From positions 35,462 to 96,936 of the forward strand of contig NZ_NMWT01000007.1 in assembly GCF_002860365.1 (NCBI RefSeq): 61,475 nt of DNA. Reading direction: 5' to 3'. The first letter of the stretch is position 1. Every line of letters begins with the position of its first letter. A program made the position numbers and the translations under genes. The notes under the pieces are model-generated. The model ran no database searches and was not told the origin of the DNA. It saw only the letters and a list, made by a program, of their open reading frames with translations. Shown piece after piece: positions 36,501-44,736 of this stretch. The DNA is from Bifidobacterium parmae (GTDB lineage Bacteria > Actinomycetota > Actinomycetes > Actinomycetales > Bifidobacteriaceae).

Positions 36501-36873
36501 CGATTTCGGTGAGGTACAGGCGGCCGTTGATGGTGAACACGACGCGGTCGCCGTCCTCGCACACCGAATAGGAGACGATGCCCGTGCCGCCTTCGCGGGC
36601 GCGTTCGCGGCGGGCCTTCTCCTCGGCGGGCACGTCCTCGCTGTCCGCGTGCGCGCCGAGCAGGTCGCGCGGGTCGGCGAGCTTCGTCTCGTGGTGGCGG
36701 CCGTCCGCGTCGAACCAGCTGAGCCACAGGGCGGTCACGAGGTCCTCGGGGCCGTCGGAACGCAGGAACAGGGCTTCGGAACCGTCGCCGATCACCGTGG
36801 CGGATCGCGGGGCCCCGCAGGTGAACCGCAGGGTGCGCGCCTTCGCGCGGGGGAACTCATCGATAACACTCAT
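33538..36873 (-). CDS. S9-family (dipeptidyl-peptidase IV-like) peptidase with repeat insertions
   Basis: 1111 residues; relatives are ~750-800. The N-terminal beta-propeller (to ~residue 770) precedes the catalytic domain: KPYGGPGFQQVVAAQSYYWD, GWSYGGFLSAL (Ser near residue 981), HGFADDNVTIAHS (Asp) and GITHMTNDE (His). Three blocks, at residues ~211-290, ~596-740 and ~878-964, are translated palindromic repeats (SRSRWRELSAEPTEGG, ALRATSRQREEVEETR) and account for the extra length. The catalytic residues are intact. Start ATG at 36873. It should release N-terminal dipeptides in the cytosol. Confidence 0.9.
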   Translation of the reverse strand: MSVIDEFPRAKARTLRFTCGAPRSATVIGDGSEALFLRSDGPEDLVTALWLSWFDADGRHHETKLADPRDLLGAHADSEDVPAEEKARRERAREGGTGIVSYSVCEDGDRVVFTINGRLYLTEIDWNDEMPEGDGAGDDGTGDETGDGAARSRGHVAAPDVATRELAGAWLDEDPALYTPVLNPRISPDGDHVLYTTGERLMLVDIGDWPDETDSRSRWRELSAEPTEGGVAGGDGVAVNHPPALRATSRQREEVEETRGAISRQREEVDETDSRSRWRELSAEPTEGGHEDDYEPLDDRVTAIYGVSVEDEDGNPAENTWRIGLAEFVAGEEMDRYDGFWWAPDSHHVLFESFNTADEPTWYIADPADPEQPAAGRRYPRALTRNADVYLTALTLDFDADGRYTGILANADVDWDNESYEYVAAVRWTRGHDPIVLVQNRRQTRDQVLQVTVARPTADHPFGSTHVMEEHANDQWIDLVAGTPALTPDGRLVSAWNDMAGDTNRLTVDGHAFTPLGWNVRTVLDVTDDDVLAVVQRDARSFDVVSLGYDGSTTPVTTTPGVWTASRAGRGIVVSGRSMAVPGVTMEHSLAAALDANDGSRSRWRELSAEPTEGGVVGGDGVAVNHPPALRATSRQREEVEETRDAVFRQREEVEETRDAVFRQREDVDETESRSRWRELSAEPTEGGVVGGDGVAVDHPPALRATSRQREEVEVSRGAASCQREAVEVSRDAVFRQREGDAAGVTSAFLAATIANHAAAPGFTPNVTFTRLGEHRLYTAIVAPSANSPYAHAEKLPVLMKPYGGPGFQQVVAAQSYYWDAQWWADQGFLVVTADGRGTTGRGPRWDREIFENMKDVTLADQVEAVRALPDAVAALNADGESRSRRRELSAEPTEGGVVGGDGVAVDHPPALRATSRQREEVEETRGAVFRQREEVEETRGAVFRQREEVEVSRDAVFRQREGMGGAPIPAPDLDRVAMIGWSYGGFLSALAVLDAPDVFAAACAGAPPTDWTLYDTHYTERYLGLDPAVYERNSIVADAPKLSRPLMIIHGFADDNVTIAHSLRLSQALMAAGRPHTFLPLTGITHMTNDETVAENLLTLQRDFLKNALA
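33978..34240. repeat. Intragenic palindromic repeat block 1 (S9 peptidase)
   Basis: Three 42-bp units built on CTCCCGCTGGCGGAAG, then a CTCCCGCTGGCGGGAG unit, a ~75-bp linker and an inverted family unit (CTCAGTCGGCTCCGCCGAC plus stem). Lies about 15 residues before the catalytic Ser motif. Confidence 0.9.
34652..35085. repeat. Intragenic palindromic repeat block 2 (S9 peptidase)
   Basis: The largest block: two successive copies of the block-1 arrangement, about 430 bp, at the junction between propeller and hydrolase. Near-identity with blocks 1 and 3 indicates recent copying or gene conversion. Confidence 0.9.
36003..36240. repeat. Intragenic palindromic repeat block 3 (S9 peptidase)
   Basis: An inverted family unit, two CTCCCGCTGGCGGGAG units, the same ~75-bp linker and a second inverted unit, inside the N-terminal propeller. 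The two ends are direct copies of the same ~55-bp sequence. Confidence 0.9.
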
Positions 36874-36942
36874 ACGGGCCACGATACCCGCACCCGCGTG
36901 GAGGCCCCGGCGGCCGACCACGCCCGTCGCCGCTCACGAGAC

Positions 36943-37315
36943 CACCCCCAGTCGGCTCCGCCGACAGCCCCCGCCGGCGGGGGCGAGGTTTCTGCCGGTC
37001 CGATTGCGCGACCACCCCCAGTCGGCTACGCCGACAGCCCCCGCCAGCGGGGGCGAGGTTTCCGCCGGTCCGACTGCGCCGACAGCCCCACCAGCGGGGG
37101 CCAAAATCGCGGGACGTCTGCTTCCTCCCGCTGGCGGGAGGTGGCACGCAGTGCCGGAGGGTGGTTGACGGCAACACCATTGCCGCTCACGGAACCACCC
37201 CCAGTCGGCTCCGCCGACAGCCCCCGCCAGCGGGGGGCGGGGTTTCCGCCGGTCCGATTGCGCGACCACCCCCAGTCGGCTGCGCCGACAGCCCCCGCCA
37301 GCGGGGGCGGGAAGG
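36943..37315. repeat. Intergenic palindromic repeat cluster (C-rich subtype)
   Basis: At least four units with stem CCCCCGCCGGCGGGGG or CCCCCGCCAGCGGGGG preceded by CCCAGTCGGCTCCGCCGAC-like stems, near 36946, 37013, 37192 and 37265, plus one linker copy identical to those inside the S9 gene (37120-37170). A GGGCGGGAAGGAGCC tandem follows to 37400. The gap 36874-37564 has no gene; it separates the S9 gene from the divergent kinase operon. Confidence 0.85.
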
Positions 37316-37564
37316 AACCGGGCGGGCACACCAAGAAGGCGGGGGGCGGGAAGGAGCCGGGCGGGAAGGAGCCGGGCGGGCGGGAAGGAACCGGGCGGGC
37401 ACCGAAATCGCGCGAAGTGGGCGTTGGGTGGGGAACCGGCCCTAAAACGATGCGGGACACGCGCCGGAACACGCCGTGATTTGTTGCTTTTGCAAGTATC
37501 GACGCGTGAAATATGGCCCGTTCCAACCCATGCGTACACTAGTCAAGGATAGAAAGGGATGACT

Positions 37565-38266
37565 ATGAGCGTTCTCGACCGTTTTGAGAAAAGCGTGGAA
37601 GGCGCAGTGAATGGAGTGTTCTCGAAGTTCGGCTCCAAGGACCTGCAGCCCGTCGACCTGTCCAGCGCACTTGAGCGCGAGATCGACAACGAGGCCATGC
37701 CGGTGGGCCGCGACCGCACGGTCGCCCCGAACGAATACCGCTTCAAGCTGAGCACGCCCGACTTCGACCGCATCGAGCAGTGGGGCAGCGAGACCCTCGC
37801 CGACGAACTGGCCGACAACCTGACGAACTACGCGCGCACCCAGCACTACGCGTTCGTCGGCCCGGTGGTCGTGATCTTCGAGGAGGACCTCGATCTGAGC
37901 AAGGGCAGCTTCAAGCTGACCTCCGCCTCGGTGCAGGGCAACGCGGTGCCGGTCACCACGAACGACCAGAACCAGGACAGCCCGCTGCTGGAGATCAACG
38001 GCAGCCAGTACCTGCTCACCAAGGAGAAGACGATCCTGGGCCGCGGCTCCGGCTGCGACATCGTCATCGACGACCCGGGCATCTCCCGCAAGCATCTCGA
38101 GATCGACATCACTCCGAACGGCGTGATCGCCCGCGATCTCGGCTCCACGAACGGCACGTACGTCGAAGGCCATCAGGTGCCCGCCGCCACGCTGCTGGAC
38201 GGCAACACCATCACGATCGGCCGCACGCGCATCCTCTACTGGGCCTCCTCCCAGGAGCAGGAGTGA
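37565..38266 (+). CDS. FhaA-like protein (DUF3662 plus FHA)
   Basis: 233 residues. Residues 1-115 are the DUF3662/FhaA N-terminal domain (LDRFEKSVEGAVNGVFSKFG, VGRDRTVAPNEYRF). Residues ~140-230 are an FHA domain with GRGSGCDIVIDDPGISRKHLEI and DLGSTNGTYV, which bind phosphothreonine. In related actinobacteria this adaptor links PknB to cell-wall lipid flipping. Start ATG at 37565 is 7 bases from AGAAAGG. First gene of the seven-gene operon. Confidence 0.92.
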   Translation: MSVLDRFEKSVEGAVNGVFSKFGSKDLQPVDLSSALEREIDNEAMPVGRDRTVAPNEYRFKLSTPDFDRIEQWGSETLADELADNLTNYARTQHYAFVGPVVVIFEEDLDLSKGSFKLTSASVQGNAVPVTTNDQNQDSPLLEINGSQYLLTKEKTILGRGSGCDIVIDDPGISRKHLEIDITPNGVIARDLGSTNGTYVEGHQVPAATLLDGNTITIGRTRILYWASSQEQE

Positions 38267-38321
38267 CGCGCCCCACGGCGTGAAACCCGTGCAGGCCCGT
38301 AGAAAGTAAGGTCGAAACCGC

Positions 38322-38909
38322 ATGACCGAACTGACATTCGCACTGCTCAAGTATGGATTCCTGATCCTGCTGTGGGTGTTCGTATGGCTGGCCGTGCGTT
38401 CTTTGCACAAGGACATCGAGTCCTTCAGTCCGCGTCCCTCGCGTTCGCGTCGCCGCAAGGAGCGCCACGCCGCCCGCAAGGCCGCCGCCCCCGCCGTTCC
38501 GGTGACGGGCGGCGCTCCCGTCGTGGCGCCCTCCCCCGCCAGCGAATCGCCGCGCCGCAATCCGCGCACGTCCGCGCCCGCGCCTGCGCAGCAGCAGCGT
38601 CCCGCGGCGTCGCAGGGCCCGTCGCTGCTGGTCATCATCGACGGCCCGTTGGCGGGTTCGTCGGTGCCGTTGACCGGCGAGGCGATCACGCTCGGCCGCG
38701 CCGCGTCGAACACGGTCGTGCTCGACGACGAATTCGTCTCCTCGCATCACGCCCGCGTGTACGCCGATCCGCGTTCCGGCCAGTGGGCGATCGAGGATCT
38801 CGGCTCCACGAACGGAACCGTGGTCAACAACCAGCGTCTGACCGTGCCAACCGTACTTCCCGCCCGTGTGCCCGTGCGCATCGGCGCCACTACCTTCGAG
38901 CTGAGGTGA
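38322..38909 (+). CDS. FhaB/FipA-like FHA protein
   Basis: 195 residues. One N-terminal membrane helix (LLKYGFLILLWVFVWLAV), a basic and Ala/Pro-rich linker, then an FHA domain at ~110-195 (ITLGRAASNTVVLDDEFVSSHHARV, EDLGSTNGTVV). It should present a phosphothreonine reader at the inner membrane for the kinases downstream, as FhaB does in septation control. Confidence 0.92.
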   Translation: MTELTFALLKYGFLILLWVFVWLAVRSLHKDIESFSPRPSRSRRRKERHAARKAAAPAVPVTGGAPVVAPSPASESPRRNPRTSAPAPAQQQRPAASQGPSLLVIIDGPLAGSSVPLTGEAITLGRAASNTVVLDDEFVSSHHARVYADPRSGQWAIEDLGSTNGTVVNNQRLTVPTVLPARVPVRIGATTFELR

Positions 38910-38916
38910 TGCATCC

Positions 38917-40713
38917 ATGACAGGATCCGCCGACCAGTCGCCCACCACGCCGCTGCCGCAGCACGCCGCCGCGGAACCGTCCGCGCGAGCCGACCAGGAC
39001 GTGCAGGCCACGCAGGCGCTGCACGTCAACGCGAGCGACGTCGAGACCACGACGCCGCTCGTCGTGAACACCGCCGCCGCGCACGACGACTACGACGATG
39101 ACGGCGACACGATCGCCTCGGTCCTGCACGGCACCGCCGCCAGCCACGAGCTGTTCGACGGCGACACCCTCGGCGACACGATCAACGACGCCGACGAGCG
39201 TGCGGCGGCCGAACGCCCCGCCGCCGACGCCGCCGACCAGAAGCTCTTCCTGTGCTCGACCACCGTCTCCGACGTGGGCACCGTGCGCGCGAACAACCAG
39301 GATTCCTCGTTCGCCGGCGAGCATTTCATCGCGATCTGCGACGGCATGGGCGGCCATGCGGGCGGCGACACCGCCTCGACGATCGCCATCCGCTCGCTCG
39401 CGCACATCGAACGCGACGACGTGACCGACGACGTCGCCGCCATCGCGTCGATGATGGAGACCTCGGTGATGGCCGCGCACGACGCGATCGTCGGCAAGGC
39501 CCGCCGCGAACGCAAGCTCGCCGGCATGGGCACCACCGTGACCGCCGTGGCGCTCGTCAACGGCTGGTGGGTGCTCGCGCACATCGGCGACTCCCGCGCC
39601 TACCTGCTGCGCGACGGCGTGCTCAGCCGCGCCACGCAGGACCACAGCTACGTCCAGCATCTCATCGACACGGGCCGCATCACGCCGTCCGAGGCGAAGA
39701 ACCATCCGCAGCGCAACGTCGTGATGCGCGTGCTCGGCGATTTCGACATCGACCCGCATCCGGACGTCGCGATCCTCAAGGCGCATCCGGCCGACCGCTG
39801 GATGCTGTGCTCCGACGGCCTGTGCGGCGTGCTCGAGGATTCCACGATCTGCGAGACGATGACGGAACTGTCCGATCCGGCCGAATGCGCCCAGCGTCTC
39901 GTCGCGATGGCGTTGCGCGCCGGCAGCACCGACAACGTGACCGCCGTGATCGGCGACGCGACGCTCGCGCTCGACGCGCACGCGTTCGCGCTGCCGCAGC
40001 AGACGCCGCTCGTCGGCGGCGCGGCGAGCGCGAGTCTGGAGCCGCTCGCCGACATCGTCAACGAACCTGTCGCGACGGCACCCGCGCTGCGCGACGACGG
40101 CTCTCCGGCCCGTCGCGCCGCCGCGCTCACACAGGAGGCGCACGACGCGGCCTCCGCGAACGCCCCGCAGGCGCAGGACGAGGCGCAGCGCGTCGCGCAG
40201 CCGTCCATCGTGCGCGAGGAGGCGGGCGAACGCAGGAACCCGGATACGGGCGAGATTCCGGTCGTCAAGAAAAGCGACGGCGAAGTCACCACCGATCCGA
40301 ACGATCCGGCCGTCAAACAGGCGATCCGCGAGGAGCAGGTCGAACAGCGCAAGACCGAGCACGGGCGCCGCAAGCGCCGCCGCGTGGTCGTCGTCATCGT
40401 GGTGATCGCGCTGCTCGCGGCGATCGCGGGCGGCGTGTTCGGCGCGTACCGCTACAGCCAGTCGAAGTACTACGTCGGCGAGGCGGACGGCGTCGTCGCG
40501 ATCTACCAGGGCGTGCCCACGAACCTCGCGGGCTTCGAACTGTCGCATGAGGTGGAACGCACGTCGATCCAGGTGAGCAAGCTGCCGTCCACGTGGCGCA
40601 CCGAGCTCAAGCAGGGCATCGTGCGCGACAGCCTCGACGAGGCACAGGACCATGTCAAGCTCATCCGCGACGAGTTGAAGACGATGGAGAAGGAAGGCGG
40701 ATCCCAGCAATGA
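38917..40713 (+). CDS. pstP: PP2C-family Ser/Thr phosphatase (PstP-like)
   Basis: 598 residues. The catalytic PP2C domain spans ~109-345: TVRANNQDSS, ICDGMGGHAGGD, AHIGDSRAYLL, LCSDGLCGVL and GSTDNVTAV give the full metal-binding set. A membrane helix (VVVVIVVIALLAAIAGGVF) is near residue 495 and is followed by a ~90-residue outer domain. A ~105-residue acidic N-terminal extension is unusual for the family. It should reverse phosphorylation by the two kinases. The stop overlaps the rodA start (ATGA). Confidence 0.93.
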   Translation: MTGSADQSPTTPLPQHAAAEPSARADQDVQATQALHVNASDVETTTPLVVNTAAAHDDYDDDGDTIASVLHGTAASHELFDGDTLGDTINDADERAAAERPAADAADQKLFLCSTTVSDVGTVRANNQDSSFAGEHFIAICDGMGGHAGGDTASTIAIRSLAHIERDDVTDDVAAIASMMETSVMAAHDAIVGKARRERKLAGMGTTVTAVALVNGWWVLAHIGDSRAYLLRDGVLSRATQDHSYVQHLIDTGRITPSEAKNHPQRNVVMRVLGDFDIDPHPDVAILKAHPADRWMLCSDGLCGVLEDSTICETMTELSDPAECAQRLVAMALRAGSTDNVTAVIGDATLALDAHAFALPQQTPLVGGAASASLEPLADIVNEPVATAPALRDDGSPARRAAALTQEAHDAASANAPQAQDEAQRVAQPSIVREEAGERRNPDTGEIPVVKKSDGEVTTDPNDPAVKQAIREEQVEQRKTEHGRRKRRRVVVVIVVIALLAAIAGGVFGAYRYSQSKYYVGEADGVVAIYQGVPTNLAGFELSHEVERTSIQVSKLPSTWRTELKQGIVRDSLDEAQDHVKLIRDELKTMEKEGGSQQ

Positions 40714-42302
40714 TCGCCCTCCGTCTGCGACAGATCGCGCTGCTGCTGGCATCGCTCGCGATCTGCGGCGTCGCGTTCTATCAGATGTTCTACCGTATCG
40801 ACGGCTCCTTCCCGCAGGAGTACGTGGTCGCGCTGGGCGCGGCCGTCGCGCTCTCCCTCGTGTTCTGGATCCTCGTGGACCGGTTCCAGCCGTATGCGAG
40901 CCAGGTGATCCAGCCGTGCGTGCTGCTGCTCACCGGCATCGGCGTGCTGATGATCGCGCGCATCGACCATGAGAACGAGACGTCGACCGGCCTGCGCCAG
41001 ATCATGTTCGTGTGCGTCGCGGTCGTGCTGTGCGCGGCGCTCGTCATCGGACTCAAGGACTACCGCGTGCTGCGCCGGTTCTCCTATGTGAGCATGGTGG
41101 TGGGCCTCGTATTGCTGCTCTCCCCGATGCTGCCCGGCCTCGGCCAGGAGATCAACGGCGCGCGCATCTGGATCCGCATCCCCGGCATCGGGCAGATCCA
41201 GCCGGGCGAGTTCGCGAAGCTGTTCCTCGCGTTCTTCTTCGCCGCCTACCTGTTCGACCACCGCGACCAGCTGGCCGTCGGCGGCAAGAAGATCCTCGGC
41301 CTGCAGCTGCCGCGCATCAAGGACCTCGGCCCGATCATCATCGTGTGGGTGGCCTCGATGGGCGTGCTCATCATGCAGCACGATCTCGGCACCTCGCTCA
41401 TGTTCTTCGCGATGTTCGTCTCGATGCTGTACGTGGCGACCGGCCGTCTGAGCTGGATCGTCATCGGCTTCATCGCGTTCGCCGCGGGCGCCGTGCTCTC
41501 CGCGAGCGTGTTCAGCCATGTGGGCGCCCGCGTGGACGCCTGGCTGCACCCGTTCGACAACGAGCTGTACAACCGCGCGTACGGCGGCTCCTACCAGATC
41601 GTGACCGGCCTGTTCGGCCTCGCCTCCGGCGGCCTGCTCGGCACCGGACTCGGCCAGGGGCATCCGAACATCACCCCGTTCGCGAACTCCGACTACATCT
41701 ACGCCTCCGTCGGCGAGGAGCTGGGGCTCGTCGGCTGCATGGGCGTGCTCGTGCTGTACATCGTCATCATCGCCTCCGGCTTCATCACCGCGATGAAGAT
41801 CAAGGACGGGTTCGGCAAGCTGCTCGCCTCCGGTCTCGTGTTCACGATGGCGTTCCAGGTGTTCACCGTGGTCGGCGGCATCACGCTCGTCATCCCGCTG
41901 ACCGGCCTCACCCTGCCGTACATGGCGGCTGGCGGCTCGTCGCTCATCGCGAACTACATCCTCGCGACGCTGCTGCTCATCATCTCGAACGCGGCGAACA
42001 AGCCCACGCCGGACACCGATTCGGAGACGTTCCAGTACGAGGCGATGGCCGTGCTGCGCGACCACGAGCTCAAGGAGCGTCAGGCGGAGCGCGCCGCGGC
42101 CGACGAGGCCGACGCGGAGCGCGAGCGCCGCAACGCGCGCCGCGGCCGCCACGGCGCCTACCAGCCGGAAAGCGCGTTCGCCTACGAGATTGACGAGCCG
42201 ATCGACGACACCAGCCAGGCGCCGCGCGTCGAGGCGGAGACCGAGGCGCTGCCGCGGCACGCCGGCGCCCACGCGCGCACCAGCAGGGGAGGCGCCCGAT
42301 GA
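40710..42302 (+). CDS. rodA: SEDS-family peptidoglycan glycosyltransferase RodA/FtsW
   Basis: 530 residues with ten or more membrane helices. Signature segments include GLGQEINGARIWIRIPGIGQIQ split as GARIWIRI and QPGEFAKLF (the latter near residue 165), HDLGTSLMFF, and YASVGEELGLVGCMG with PYMAAGGSSLIANY near the end. SEDS proteins polymerise glycan strands with a class B PBP, here the next gene. A ~90-residue charged cytoplasmic tail, rich in Glu and Arg, is a possible kinase target. Overlaps both neighbours by four bases. Confidence 0.93.
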   Translation: MIALRLRQIALLLASLAICGVAFYQMFYRIDGSFPQEYVVALGAAVALSLVFWILVDRFQPYASQVIQPCVLLLTGIGVLMIARIDHENETSTGLRQIMFVCVAVVLCAALVIGLKDYRVLRRFSYVSMVVGLVLLLSPMLPGLGQEINGARIWIRIPGIGQIQPGEFAKLFLAFFFAAYLFDHRDQLAVGGKKILGLQLPRIKDLGPIIIVWVASMGVLIMQHDLGTSLMFFAMFVSMLYVATGRLSWIVIGFIAFAAGAVLSASVFSHVGARVDAWLHPFDNELYNRAYGGSYQIVTGLFGLASGGLLGTGLGQGHPNITPFANSDYIYASVGEELGLVGCMGVLVLYIVIIASGFITAMKIKDGFGKLLASGLVFTMAFQVFTVVGGITLVIPLTGLTLPYMAAGGSSLIANYILATLLLIISNAANKPTPDTDSETFQYEAMAVLRDHELKERQAERAAADEADAERERRNARRGRHGAYQPESAFAYEIDEPIDDTSQAPRVEAETEALPRHAGAHARTSRGGAR

Positions 42303-43765
42303 ACAAGACGCTGCGACAGCTGTTCACCGCCGTGATCGTGCTGTTCACGATCCTCGGCCTCTCCACGACGATCATCACCGCGATCCGCGCGACCGAACTC
42401 AATTCGGACACGCGCAACTCGCGCGCCTTCTACCATGAGTTCGGCGCGCCGCGCGGCTCGATCCTCGCCGCCGACGGCACCGTGCTCGCGAAATCCGACC
42501 CGTCGAACGACGCGTTCAAATACCAGCGCTCCTATTCGAACGGCCCGCTGTACGCGCCCGTGACCGGCTACTTCTCGATCAGCCAGCGCGCCGACCGCGG
42601 CATCGAGGCGTCGCGCAACTCGCTGCTGTCCGGCGAATCGGACAGCCTGTTCTGGCAGCGCATCAAGTCGACGCTCACCGGCAGCGAGAACAAGGGCGCG
42701 AACATCGAGACGTCGATCAGCACGAGCCTCCAGCAGGTCGCGTACAACGCGCTCGGCAGCCAGTCCGGCTCGGTCGTCGCGATCGAACCGAAGACCGGCC
42801 GCATCCTCGCGATGGTGTCGACGCCCAGCTACGATCCGAACGTGCTCACCACGCATGACGGCAAGACGCTGACCAAGAACTACGCGGAGCTCACGCAGGA
42901 TCCGAACAATCCGATGCTCAACAACGCGACCAGCCAGCTGTTCCCGCCCGGATCGACGTTCAAGACGGTCGTCGCGGCCGCCGCGCTGGAGACCGGCCAG
43001 TACCAGACGGACACGCAGATCCCGGCCGGCGCGAGCTACACGCTGCCCGGCACGGTCACGAACCTCACCAACGTCGAATACCAGGCGAACGGCTCGAACG
43101 GCACGATCAGCTTCGAGGACGCCCTCGCCTACTCGTCGAACACGGCGTTCGCGCAGCTCGGCGTCGCGCTCGGCGAGGACAAGATCTCGGACATGGCCAC
43201 GAAGCTCGGCTTCGGCAGCTCGATCGTCGTGGACGGCACCGAGTCGACCGGATCGCCGTCGAAGGCCGTCGCCTCGAACTTCCCGACGTCGATGACCGAC
43301 GACAAGCTCGCGCTCGCCTCGATCGGGCAGGGCGACGTCACCGAGACGCCGCTGCAGAACGCGATGATCGCCGCGGCGATCGCGAACGACGGCACGCTGA
43401 TGCGGCCCACGCTCGTCGACCGCGTGCGCGCCAGCGACCTGTCCGTCCTGTCCGAGACGAAGGCCTCGACGATGTCCGAACCGTTCAGCTCGAACACGGC
43501 GAACAAGCTCACGCAGATGATGCAGGCGGTCGTCACGAAGGATTCCCCGACGCTCGCCCCGGACGGCGTGAGCGTGGCGGCGAAGACCGGCACCGCGCAG
43601 ATCGGCGCCGACAACAGCGCGATCGACGCGTGGGTGATGGGCTTCGCCCCCGCCGACGATCCGAAGATCGCGATCGCCGTCGTCGTCCACAACACCACCG
43701 GCTACGGCATCACCTCCGCCGGCCCGATCTTCCGTTCCGTACTCGAGGAGGCGCTCAAGCAATGA
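42299..43765 (+). CDS. pbpA: Class B penicillin-binding protein PbpA
   Basis: 488 residues. One N-terminal membrane anchor (LFTAVIVLFTILGLSTTIIT), a dimerisation region (FGAPRGSILAADG) and a transpeptidase domain with PPGSTFKTVVAAAAL (SxxK), YSSNTAFAQL (SxN) and AAKTGTAQIG (KTG). It crosslinks peptidoglycan as partner of the adjacent RodA/FtsW. Start ATGA-overlaps rodA; stop ATGA-overlaps the kinase. Confidence 0.95.
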   Translation: MNKTLRQLFTAVIVLFTILGLSTTIITAIRATELNSDTRNSRAFYHEFGAPRGSILAADGTVLAKSDPSNDAFKYQRSYSNGPLYAPVTGYFSISQRADRGIEASRNSLLSGESDSLFWQRIKSTLTGSENKGANIETSISTSLQQVAYNALGSQSGSVVAIEPKTGRILAMVSTPSYDPNVLTTHDGKTLTKNYAELTQDPNNPMLNNATSQLFPPGSTFKTVVAAAALETGQYQTDTQIPAGASYTLPGTVTNLTNVEYQANGSNGTISFEDALAYSSNTAFAQLGVALGEDKISDMATKLGFGSSIVVDGTESTGSPSKAVASNFPTSMTDDKLALASIGQGDVTETPLQNAMIAAAIANDGTLMRPTLVDRVRASDLSVLSETKASTMSEPFSSNTANKLTQMMQAVVTKDSPTLAPDGVSVAAKTGTAQIGADNSAIDAWVMGFAPADDPKIAIAVVVHNTTGYGITSAGPIFRSVLEEALKQ

Positions 43766-44736
43766 AACTGATCGAAGGACAGCTCATCCATCGCCGATAC
43801 CGCCTCGACTCGCGCATCGCGAAGGGCGGCATGGGCGAGGTGTGGAAGGGCTGGGACATCCAGCTCGGCCGACCGGTCGCCATCAAGGCGCTGCGGTCCG
43901 ACCTGACGAACGCGGAGGCGAAACTGCGCAGGCTTCGCGCCGAGGCGCACAATTCCGCGAACCTCGCGCACCCGAACATCGCCGCGCTGTTCGAATACTA
44001 CGAGCATGACGGCATCGGATTCCTCATCATGGAGTACGTGCCGTCGAAGTCCCTCGCGGACATCTTCCACGAGAAGGGCGCGATGGACCCGCTCGAACTG
44101 CTGCCGATCCTCATCCAGACCGCGCGCGGCCTGTTCGTCGCGCACAGCCACGGCGTGATCCACCGCGACGTGAAGCCCGCGAACATCATGGTCGCGGACA
44201 ACGGCGAAGTGAAGATCACCGACTTCGGCGTCTCCTACTCCACCAACCAGGAGCAGATCACGCAGGACGGCATGGTCGTCGGCACCGCCCAGTACATCTC
44301 CCCCGAACAGGCGCAGGGCCAGCAGGCCACGCCCCAGTCGGACATCTACTCGCTCGGCGTGGTCGCCTACGAGGGCCTGTGCGGGCACCGCCCGTTCACC
44401 GGCGCGACGCCCGTCGACATCGCCGCCGCGCACGTGAACGACCCGGTGCCGCCGCTTCCCGCGGACATCGACGTGCAGCTGCGCGAATTCGTCATGTCGA
44501 TGCTCGCCAAAGACCCGCTCGACCGTCCGAAGGACGCGCTCGTCGTCTCCCGCACGCTCGCACGCATCGAACGCCGTCTGCTCGACCAGCAGACCGAACT
44601 CAACGACTCCACCATCATCACGGGGCGACGCCTGCCGCGCAGGATCTCCAGCACCCCGCATATCCCCCTCGTCTCGACGCCTGACAGGCGTGCCGACGGC
44701 ACGAACCGCCAAGCGCATTGGAAGGAGCAGCAATGA
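43762..44736 (+). CDS. pknA: Ser/Thr protein kinase (PknA-like)
   Basis: 324 residues. A complete kinase domain (residues ~10-275): IAKGGMGEVWKG (P-loop), VAIKAL (Lys), HRDVKPANIM (catalytic loop), DFGVSYS, GTAQYISPEQ and DIYSLGVVAYE. Unlike mycobacterial PknA no clear membrane helix follows; the ~50-residue tail is polar, so it may be cytosolic. It should phosphorylate division and wall-synthesis proteins. Its stop overlaps the pknB start. Confidence 0.93.
   Translation: MKLIEGQLIHRRYRLDSRIAKGGMGEVWKGWDIQLGRPVAIKALRSDLTNAEAKLRRLRAEAHNSANLAHPNIAALFEYYEHDGIGFLIMEYVPSKSLADIFHEKGAMDPLELLPILIQTARGLFVAHSHGVIHRDVKPANIMVADNGEVKITDFGVSYSTNQEQITQDGMVVGTAQYISPEQAQGQQATPQSDIYSLGVVAYEGLCGHRPFTGATPVDIAAAHVNDPVPPLPADIDVQLREFVMSMLAKDPLDRPKDALVVSRTLARIERRLLDQQTELNDSTIITGRRLPRRISSTPHIPLVSTPDRRADGTNRQAHWKEQQ

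Noticed and set aside
34408-37479. 1023-residue plus-strand frame opposite the S9 peptidase
   Set aside because: Antisense shadow of a GC-rich gene and repeats; composition is Arg/Gly/Val low complexity without motifs.
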